From Chara braunii (lineage: Eukaryota > Streptophyta > Charophyceae > Charales > Characeae), in assembly GCA_003427395.1 (NCBI GenBank), contig BFEA01000159.1, positions 1,902,730 to 1,927,632 on the forward strand: a stretch of 24,903 bases of DNA, read 5' to 3'. Within the stretch, counting starts at the first letter, position 1; every line of letters starts with the position of its first letter. Below the pieces are notes generated by a model. That model was not told the DNA's origin. It did no database searches and worked only from the letters and a program-made list of their open reading frames with translations. The position numbers and the translations under genes are program-made. Shown piece after piece: positions 17,759 to 24,903 of the stretch.

Positions 17759-20700
17759 TTGCATCCATTTGAGCCCGAAGTTTCTTGTTGCTTTAGCAAC
17801 TGATAAGGGAAGCCCGACCCTGTTGCGGATTGAAGAGTTTTCGAATAGGCATGTGTTCGAGATCTCGTCGTGAGTGGTGGGGTCAGTGAGCAGTTGGGGA
17901 AGCATTTTCGACCAGGCTTTGAGAATGTTATTCCAAGTGTTAGTAGAGGGTCGGGTGGTGAAGGGGCGCATATTACCGCATAAGTAGGGCACTCGAGACC
18001 GCATCTGGGTTCAAGAGGTGCCATTTTTTGGCCAGCGAGTACTGGGCGAGTATGATCCAGGGTTGGTCCTCCTTGGAGGTCTCAGGTAAGGGCTCGAACT
18101 CACCTTTGGCCAAGAGGGCTCGGTTCTGAGTTTTTAGGTCTAGGGTACCTAGACCCCCTGCTGTCTTTTTTTCCGTAACTTTGCTCCAACTTACTTTGCT
18201 GAGGACCGATTCTGCTTCTGAGTTACCCTTCCATAACAGACGTGTGATAAGGCGTCTAATGTAGTGAAGGACTTGGGGGACGGTGATCTGATAGAGAGGA
18301 TGTACCAGATTCTAGAGGATATAAAAGTGTTGATGATAGTTGCTCTTCCGAAGAGGGAGAGGAAGCGGGTTTTCAACCACAAGGCGCAGGAATCCCTGAC
18401 TTTGTTCTCTATAATTGTGTTTTGTACCTCCAAGGGGTCACGAAAAGAGACTTGAATGCCTAGGTACCTTTCGATCTCAGCAGTTGTTTTGATTGGGATA
18501 CCCAGGTTTAGGGCGAGTGGTTTCTCGTTGGGGGTGAGGGCAACTGGTTTCTGCCAACTCACTCTCATCCCGGATAATGTTTCTTAGATCGACAGACAAT
18601 GCTCCAAGGAAGACAGTGATGGAAGGGAGTTTTCAGATATAGTAGAGAAGTCGTCAGCCAGGGCTGACACTTTGATTGAATAGGAAGGGGAGATTTAGAG
18701 GCATGTGTAATCCGGGTGTTTTCTTACCATGTTAAGAAAGATCTTTAGTAATTGAATTACAAATAGTGAGGGAGTTAATGGGCACCCTTGGCGCAACGAG
18801 CGTGTGACCTTGAATGCTGAGGAGGGGTGTCCATTTATTAAAACTCTACCCGATGATGCCCCATAGAGTGCCCTTACTAATTTTCTGTAATTCTGTCCTA
18901 CCCCTACCCTTTCCAATGTGGCTTGGACGAAATCCCAGTTTACTCGATCATATGCTTTGCGGAAGTCTATGAGGATCACAACGTTGTTCAGGTTATGGTT
19001 TCCGATCCAGTCTATAGATTGCGAGATTATCATTATGTTATCTAGAACCTGACAGTGTCTGCTGGGAATAAAGTCGGATTCATCTGGGAGTACGAGCTTG
19101 CTTAGAAAGTGGTTAATGCGTCGAGCCAGCGTCTTGGCTAGGATTTTACCATGCACGTTAAGCAAGGATATAGGTCTATAGTTCCTCACGTCGGCTTTGT
19201 TTCCTTTTTTGTAGCAAAGGGTTATTATTCCTTCTGCTGTGTGTGGGCCCAATGGCTGATCCACAAGGATCTGATTAAAAACTCGAAGGATATCCGGTGC
19301 CAACAGGGTCCAAAATTAAAGGTAGAGCTCCACCGGGAGACCGTCCGGTCCGGGGCATTTGCCCTTTGCCATGCTGTTTAGTGCAGCAGTGAGTTTGGAA
19401 AGTGTGAATGGTCCTTCTAAGGAGGCGGATTCCATGTCCGACAGGATTCGTGAAGTTGCGCCCCATAATGCGTGTTCCAAGTGGGGCGGGATGATGGGAG
19501 AGTTTGGTGGTTTCTCGGAGGTGAGGAATTGCTCATAAAAAAGTTTGACGTACTCACACAATGATGCTAAGTCTCTCGCGAGTGGTTTGGAAGGATCATC
19601 CGGGTGGTCTAGAATGGTGATGAGGGTAATGTTGTGGTTGTGGTTGATGGCTGCTGCCGTTTTGTCGGTTAGCCTGTCGGTGTGTAGAATCTTGTTTATC
19701 TGTCTGTGTCTTTCGCACAGATTATGGTGTCTGATTTGCATGTTTTGCCATTCCTGCATTAACCTAGCTCTTTTCCGCTGAGCCACGATCCTGGAAAAGA
19801 AGGAATCTGCGGCCTTGTTCTCTAGATCATCAATTTTTCTTTTCAGTTGAATTTCTTCATACTTCCTATTAACCGCTTTGACTCGGGAGATAAGGTTGAG
19901 TTGGTTGGATAAAAGGGACATCCCTTTATCCAACCAAAGACCGTCATCTTCGATACTGTAGTGTTGGTTCCCCATTCTTCCCATGCAATCCATACCCAGT
20001 CAACCACACCAAGGTCCTCAAGGACGTTAAGGCTTAGTCGAAAGAGTCCCTTGCCTCTAGAGGCTTGGAGTCCCATGTTGATATAGAGAGAGATTGGTTT
20101 GTGGTCTGACATCGGTTCGATGACTATGGTAGCTCTGTTGACCAGTTGTAGTATCGTGTTATTGGTAAAGATGATGTTCAGTCGTCTCTGTGTGAGGATT
20201 CCATCTTTGGAGGGATTGGAGGAGATCCACGTGAAATCAAATGTCTCCGGATGGAATGCGCGGTAGGGGTCGAAAAGGGCATTATCTAGCATGAAGTCGT
20301 TCAAGGCTGCAGATTCTCCACGGTGGGAGAGGGGAGTCGTGGAGTCCAGCATTGGGTTGGGTACTGTATTCCAGTCCCCACCTATGATCAGAAAATGCGC
20401 GTCCGATATGATACCGGAAAGTGAAGATAGGAAGAGGCTCTTTGAACTGTGGTCTGCGAGGACATACACAGACATGAAACACCAGCTTTGGTTGTTAATT
20501 TCTAAGATTACCCAGCACCTGTGGCCGAGGGGGTCCGTCCGGGATTCCTTGATGAATGTGGCAAGTTTTTTATGAATCAAGATACCCGTGCCTCCTCTCG
20601 TGTCTTGGTCCAGGAACCAGACTTGTGGCCCGCTCCACCATGCAGGCATGGAGGATAATTTTTCCTCCGACAGTTTGGTCTCTTGTAGCATGGTGATTGA

Positions 20701-20808
20701 TATCATCTGAGCATGAATCCAAGGTTTGAGGCGGGCCCGCTTGTGTCTCCTGTTGCAATCGACTAATCCTCTGATGTTCCATGAAGCTACATGTAGCCTA
20801 TCGTCCAT
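17759..20808 (-). pseudogene. LINE ORF2 part 1: APE endonuclease plus reverse transcriptase, frameshifted
   Basis: ATG 20806-20808 (MDDRLHVASWNIRGL). Endonuclease residues visible: N11, E43 (QETKL), D145/N147 (GGDWNT) and SDH at 234-236. The usual Asp of RRLD is Asn at residue 211. A one-base loss in a G run (19970-19973) shifts the phase. The reverse transcriptase follows: GKCPGPDGLPVELYL near 19350, NYRPISLLNVHGKILA, catalytic VVILIDFRKAYDRVNW near 18960, RQGCPLTPSLFVIQL, and ALADD as the motif C equivalent of YxDD near 18650. TAA stops lie at 19316-19318, 18695-18697 and 18584-18586. Further shifts near 18287 and 18010 lead through VLHYIRRLITRLLWKGN and TAGGLGTLDLKTQN. The part ends with NFGLKWMQ at 17759, where foreign DNA begins. 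ORF2 provides target-primed reverse transcription. This copy cannot. Confidence 0.85.
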
Positions 20809-22810
20809 TAACAGCGTTAGGCTGCTGCCCGTGATGGATAGGCACAGACGGAGAACCATCCGGAACTGCGGTGGTCATCATGCTCTGAACATCCTATGGG
20901 ATTTTCATCGATTCGAGGATGTACCTAGAAAAGATGGAATGTTCCTTTGGGATGTGATCATCAAGGTCCGCAATCACGTCCCCTGTGATCCCGTCGCCCA
21001 ATGATGGGAATAAACATTCTTTCACGTTGCTTTGTTTGAACCAAACTGTAAGGGCCCAGAGCAGTCCCTTGTCCACAAATGCTGGGTCTGGGGCTGCCTC
21101 CAGGTGCATACTCAATACTGGATGCGTCTTGCCTGTGTGCCCCTTCCTGTCCAACAATTTTCGTGCTGAGAAAAGAAAATCGTTCGGGTACAGAAATGTG
21201 TTGGAAGTCAGGGAAGGGAGAAACAGTTCATTCTTGTCGTTCTGTTGCAACGGGATAAGGGTTCCTTGGTTACATTGCTTAAATATAAAAGGAGCCAGCA
21301 CATATGGTGTGTCTTGTTGGGCTGCAGGGGTTACCGAGCCCAAAAGGGTTGGGGATTGCAGATGTTGAGAAGTTTGTTCTTTCAGTGATCTGGTCCCGTT
21401 CGCCGCCTGCGCCTGTGCTTGTGCCTGAGTTGGCATACGAGTGGTACCCCGGACCATCGAGCTCGATGAGCTTTTTGTCTGTTTTTTACCTGGGTCTGGT
21501 TCTTGCGCTGTTGGGGCGAAAGACGGGGGAACCGTGCCCGAGTCTGTTGTGGAGTGAGAGAAGCCTGAAGCGAAGGAAGGACCTCCTGATCCTGCCCAGT
21601 CTGACGATGTGGACCCGACAAGGAACTGCCCAATGGGGCGCCATGCCCATTTGTCAGGTGGAGGTGTCGTTACACCCGGATTGGGATTCTGCCTGGTGGT
21701 ACCCCAGCCATGGTGGGATGGTTGGGGGCCCTTCTGTTTTTGAGAACGGCTATTGCCTTGGTTATAGGTGGTCTGCCACCGCTTGCGGGCTGTGTGACGT
21801 GTGTCTTGCTCTTTGTGTATGGATTTTTCCCAGGAGTTGTTTCTGTTAGATTGGCCTGTTTGAACGGAAAGCAGAAGATTTGTTTGGGAGGGGGGGGGCT
21901 GCTGAGGGTTCCTCCTTTGTCTGTCCCATTCATCGACTTTGCATTCCTCTGTTTAGTGCCCGCTCTTATAGCAGATTTCGCTGAAAGGGCATTCGTCCGG
22001 TTGGTGTCCGTGCCTTTTGCACTGAGAGCACTACGGGGTGTTGGAATTGACCAGATCCGCCATCAGGTATTCGGATCCTGTCCAAACCTTGAGGTGTGAT
22101 CTGAATCGTTCTTCCACACTGGGGTGGAGGTGGTATTTTAAGTTGCCCAGCTTGGGATCATCTTTGTCCTTAATCGGAGGAAACTCTGTGAGCACTTTCC
22201 CAATTGCTGCCTCCAATTCGGTTTTAATGAACATTGAGGCGGTAATGGGAAATCGCATGGCCATCACCCAATAATTGTTCTTTTTGTCTTCCTCTCTTTC
22301 CTCCTACCATTCCGAACGAGGGAGCCAAGGGCGAAAGAAGACCAAGTGCCATTTATTGCCTTCTTTGAATTTCATTTCTTTCTTCGTCTGAATTAGCCAT
22401 TCAACCACTTTCAGATTCTTGGCAATGTAGGTCATATGACCTCTCCCTTCCATATGTGCAGTGCCTCTTTGAGTTGACAGCTCCTCTTCGGTTAGTACAG
22501 ATTCCTCCAAGTACCTAATCAAATCGACCTTTTCATCGTTGAACCAATTCTTGGTTTCTCCCTGGAAGACGATTGCGACCGACATTTGTTTGAGGAAGTC
22601 GTTTTGGACTTGCTGAAATTTTTCAGTGGGGCGGATTTCGATACAATCATCTTCTTCGTTAACCTTGGTTTTGACATAGGCCAACACGTCCTGGGAGATG
22701 TGCTCTAGGAACCAGCCTTTCATCATATCGTTCAGCTTTTGGAGCTCAGCGTTTTCGCTGCTCATGTCGGTGGCGGTTCCGCCAATGGGAAATTGTGGTT
22801 CCACTTTCAT
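20798..22810 (-). pseudogene. LINE ORF1 protein (nucleic-acid chaperone with CCHC zinc knuckles), stop-interrupted
   Basis: Start ATG at 22808-22810 in a favourable ACCATGA context. One phase stays open for about 670 codons except for TAG 22304-22306, TAG 22031-22033, TAA 21953-21955 and TAG 20894-20896. Residues 1-250 or so form a globular domain (KNWFNDEKVDLIRYLEES, HMTYIAKNLKVVEWLI, KWHLVFFRPWLP), possibly the RNA-binding-like domain of plant LINE ORF1s. A canonical CX2CX4HX4C knuckle (CSQCKRHGHQPDEC) is at 22030-21989. A second, damaged knuckle follows (CYKSGH, stop, TEEC) with the second Cys replaced and a shortened spacer. Next come a Gln/Pro/Ser-rich linker and a C-terminal domain (about 21330-20897). 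Either TAG 20894 or TAG 20798-20800 could be the original stop. In the element it would coat the LINE RNA. No TGA occurs in frame. Confidence 0.75.
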
Positions 22811-22947
22811 GGTTACCACGGCCAGAGGGGGTTGGAATAGGTGTTGTGATCAGTATTGTGGGGCACACAATTGAGTAGTTACGGTTTGAGTGCCCCAAGT
22901 GGTGGTGGGAGGGAGGGACTTTGACTAGGCGGGGTGATGGAGGATTA
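22811..22947 (-). promoter_or_regulatory. Presumed 5' untranslated leader of the LINE
   Basis: Sequence directly before ORF1 on the minus strand is C/A-rich and has no ORF. LINE promoters lie inside the 5' untranslated region, so regulatory sequence is expected here and in the tandem repeats beyond; no specific site is recognised. Confidence 0.35.
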
Positions 22948-23470
22948 GATGTCCAATAGCGGGAAATGTGATTGCGTTTGCTCGGGTAGATGTGCAGGGG
23001 CGAGGGCGCGTGTGAGTGGGAAAGGACTGATCGGTGCTCGGGTGGAATATTTTAGAGGCTGGGCAGGCGGGCAGGAGACAGTGAGGTTGAGGTGGGAGCA
23101 GATGTCACGATGTGCCAGCTATCTCGGGACAGGAGTACCGGGAGAATATGTGAGGTTGATCGCGGGGGAGGAAGGAGCCGGGGCAGTATCGTAGGGAAGG
23201 TTGGATGTGAGGTAGCGAGTAATGCGGTTTTGTTCGCTCAGGTGGGTGCGTGAGGACGAGGGCGTGTGTTAGTGGGAGCAGACCTGATCGACGAAACTGG
23301 TGTTCGGGAGGAATATTTTAAAGATTGGGCAGGTGGACCGGAGGTGGTGAGGTTGAGGTGGGAGCAGGTGTTACGATTGGCCGGGCTGTATCGGAATGGG
23401 AGTACCGTAAGGTTATGGCAGGTTGCTCGCAGCGGAGGGGGGAGTCGTGGCGGTACCGTATTCTGGGGTT
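22948..23470 (+). repeat. Tandem duplication of about 260 bp with conserved reading frame
   Basis: Unit A 22948-23199 and unit B 23204-23470. Offset is 256 bp at the start and 266 bp at the GAATATTTTA block (23045 and 23311). In plus-strand translation both give EYF(R/K)(G/D)WAGG(Q/P)E(T/V)VRLRWEQ. They lie just upstream of the LINE ORF1, so they could be LINE 5'-UTR repeats read on the wrong strand. Alternatively they are a duplicated coding remnant. No family is recognised. Confidence 0.7.
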
Positions 23471-24210
23471 AAAGGAGACTAGAGTGAGGGTAGAGGTTGG
23501 TGTGGCCAGGCGGGTGGTCGTGGAGGGGGGCGGGATCGGGTGGGATTGGGTGGGATCGGGTGATAGAGGGGCTTCCTGGGTGCTGTTCAGAGGAGGGAAA
23601 GAAAGTGGCTGGTTAGGGTGTGGCGGACCGTATGGGTTGTCAAGAGTACATGGTGGGATTGAACAGTGTGTTGATTTGGAAGAGGGGGGAAAGCCGGGGG
23701 TAGGGCCGAGGGTTATAGGGCCAGAATTTAGCGGGGAATTGATAGACCTAATTGATTAAGAAGGGTTTGCTGGGGATGACATTGTTTCCCAGGAGATCGA
23801 TGGAGGTGTCGTGCGCCGTCTATCGTGTTATCGCCTTGGGGCGGTGGTGTGTGGACTGGAGGAGGGAACTATTACACAGAAAATGACAGGGACAGGCCGA
23901 AGGTATGGGAAATCGGTGGGAAATGACTTGGTGAGGCTTTTTAGGGTAAAGGGAGCCATGCGGTGGGACCGGGTAGTGGTGATAAAGGCTACAGTGCATA
24001 GGTGAGGACGGATTATTACATGGAAAAGGACCAAAAAAACGGTGATTGGGCAAAAGGACGGGGGGAGGTCTAGTTTTGTCAGAGGATTACCGACCGGCTG
24101 GGGGGAGGCCGGGGGTTAATGTATTGGGACCAGTTGTCAGAAAAGGACAAAAAGCCAATTATTATGAAATAGAGGCGAGATGGGGGGGGCGTGGGGAAAA
24201 GCTGGGTGTA
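23471..24210. other. G-rich interval, no supported gene
   Basis: Plus strand strongly G/A-rich. Frames of 64 to 144 codons are Gly/Val/Arg-rich without motifs. Confidence 0.5.
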
Positions 24211-24219
24211 TTGAGAGGC

Positions 24220-24390
24220 AGATTCAGGGTAGGAGTTGAAAAGCAGGGCCGGGCTCCTTATCTCTCGGAGTTGGGGCCTATATTCACTGGTCTGAATTCG
24301 GGGACACCCAGATTCAGGGTAGGAGTTGAAAAGCAGGGCCAGGCTTCTTATCTCTGGGAGCTGGGGCCTATATTCACTGGTCTGAATTGG
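24220..24390 (+). repeat. 90-bp tandem repeat, two copies
   Basis: Units begin AGATTCAGGGTAGGAGTTGA at 24220 and 24310 and end in GGTCTGAATT. Only a handful of differences. Confidence 0.9.
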
Positions 24391-24572
24391 GGCGAGAGAG
24401 AGAAGGTTGCAGCCGTGGTGGACCGTGAAACCAATAGTTACCAAAGATAGCTGCGTAGTGATGAGACTTCCAACCGCAGAGTGTTCCAAATCGAGGCCGA
24501 CCTTGAGCTGAAGAAGGCAATGAGTAGATCCCTGTAGGGGAACGCTCGGCACCCTGGTAAAATCTGGTAAGT

Positions 24573-24780
24573 TCTGGGTAAAAGGGACGCGAGGAGGGCG
24601 GTCTCCCAGAGTGACAGCTTCCCTACGGAAAGAAGAGACTCGCACTGGATTGCAGCTGACGCCCTGAAGCTCTGGGTAAAAGGGAACGACGCGAGGAGCC
24701 AGGGGAGGGCGGTCTCCCAGAGTGACAGCTTCCGTGCCGAAAGAAGAGACTCGCAATGGATTGCAGCTGACGCCCTAAAC
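24573..24780 (+). repeat. About 100-bp tandem repeat, two copies
   Basis: Units at 24573-24670 and 24671-24780 share TCTGGGTAAAAGGGA, GGGCGGTCTCCCAGAGTGAC and GGATTGCAGCTGACGCCCT. The second has about 12 extra bases. Confidence 0.9.
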
Positions 24781-24808
24781 CTTCTCGGTGCACAGTAGAA
24801 GGTTGGAT

Positions 24809-24903
24809 TAGCTATGGTGAAAATTCAACCATAGGCACAAGCAACGCTAATAGCTATGGTGAAATTTCAACCATAGGCACAAGCCACGGTAATAGCTATG
24901 GTG
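24809..24903 (+). repeat. 42-bp satellite-like tandem repeat running off the window
   Basis: TAGCTATGGTG starts at 24809, 24851 and 24893. Each unit contains CTATGGT...ACCATAG inverted halves around GAAAWTTC, so each monomer can form a hairpin. The array continues past the end. Confidence 0.9.

Larger units (their letters stand above)
12493..22810 (-). mobile_element. LINE (non-LTR retrotransposon), full-coding-length but decayed and interrupted
   Basis: Minus-strand element with ORF1 (22810 to 20798), ORF2 in two parts (20808-17759 and 14299-12974), a 3' region with a tandem repeat, and a 14-nt poly-A tail (T run 12493-12506 on plus). The domain order is zinc-knuckle ORF1, APE endonuclease, reverse transcriptase, then a C-terminal CCHC motif. 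It is that of plant and algal L1-like LINEs. ORF2 parts sum to about 1,400 codons, a normal LINE ORF2 length. The 3.46-kb interval 14300-17758 is foreign to it. Frameshifts near 19970, 18287, 18010 and 13450-13420, plus several TAA/TAG codons, make this copy inactive as assembled. The 5' end above 22810 is not defined and target-site duplications were not found. Confidence 0.85.

Noticed and set aside
17372-17772. 102- and 121-codon plus ORFs
   Set aside because: Generated by the GTCGCTATGCG minisatellite; composition is repeat-driven.
17750-22810. TAA/TAG reassigned to Gln as the main explanation
   Set aside because: Attractive for the LINE, but at least four frameshifts, a mutated endonuclease Asp, a broken second zinc knuckle, and TGA stops in the Myb/SANT-like remnant all point to a dead copy. 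Reading TAG as sense would also extend ORF1 about 400 nt into ORF2. Kept as an alternative to test.
22304-22810. ORF1 start at the upstream GTG (22817-22819)
   Set aside because: Non-ATG start is not needed; the ATG at 22808-22810 three codons later has A at -3.
23325-23759. 144-codon plus ORF in G-rich sequence
   Set aside because: Gly/Val/Arg-rich, overlaps a tandem repeat in a different phase from the conserved motif, no domain.

Overview
The window is eukaryotic repeat-derived DNA. It contains no prokaryotic-style gene packing, no tRNA or rRNA gene that I could recognise, and no intact protein-coding gene that I can defend. It holds long microsatellites (GT, CA, CAAT/AATC, GA), a 659-base assembly gap, isolated n's, foldback elements, minisatellites and decayed retrotransposon and transposon-like genes. 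The LINE and Myb/SANT-like families have the style I remember from repetitive predicted proteins of charophyte algae such as Chara. That assignment is from memory and was not checked; a plant-lineage alga is the best guess.

Layout. 1-1740: GT and CAAT microsatellites, then A/C-rich sequence carrying a diverged direct repeat. 1939-2202: a possible pair of terminal exons with convincing splice sites. 2484-2877: composite CA/AATC/TATC microsatellites. 3246-7191, minus strand: decayed coding sequence of one or more repeat families, including a Myb/SANT-like (trihelix-type) DNA-binding protein with six in-frame stops, an unrecognised ORF remnant, and a duplicated segment of about 230 bp. 7777-9316: palindromes, T-rich sequence and transposon-end-like repeats. 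9796-10084: a repeated unit, followed by the gap (10085-10743) and a GA repeat. 10780-12492: a poly-A-tailed retroelement 3' end and two related short coding remnants.

Main object. A LINE (non-LTR retrotransposon) on the minus strand runs from a presumed 5' region above 22.8 kb to a poly-A tail at 12493. ORF1 (22810 to about 20798) has CCHC zinc knuckles. ORF2 starts at 20808 and has an APE-type endonuclease, a reverse transcriptase and a C-terminal zinc motif. ORF2 is split: part 1 stops after GLKWMQ at 17759 and part 2 resumes with RGIWLV at 14299, which appears contiguous at protein level. The 3.46 kb between them looks like a nested insertion. It ends in its own poly-A and the same family's 3' tail, and carries a 279-bp foldback element with a 4-bp target duplication. 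Within the LINE reading frames the clear nonsense codons are all TAA or TAG, each one C-to-T step from a Gln codon. Several frameshifts are also present, so the copy is dead unless the frameshifts are assembly errors.

The 5' flank of the LINE (22948-24903) is strongly G-rich on the plus strand. It is made of successive tandem duplications with different units (about 260, 90, about 100 and 42 bp), the last running off the window edge.
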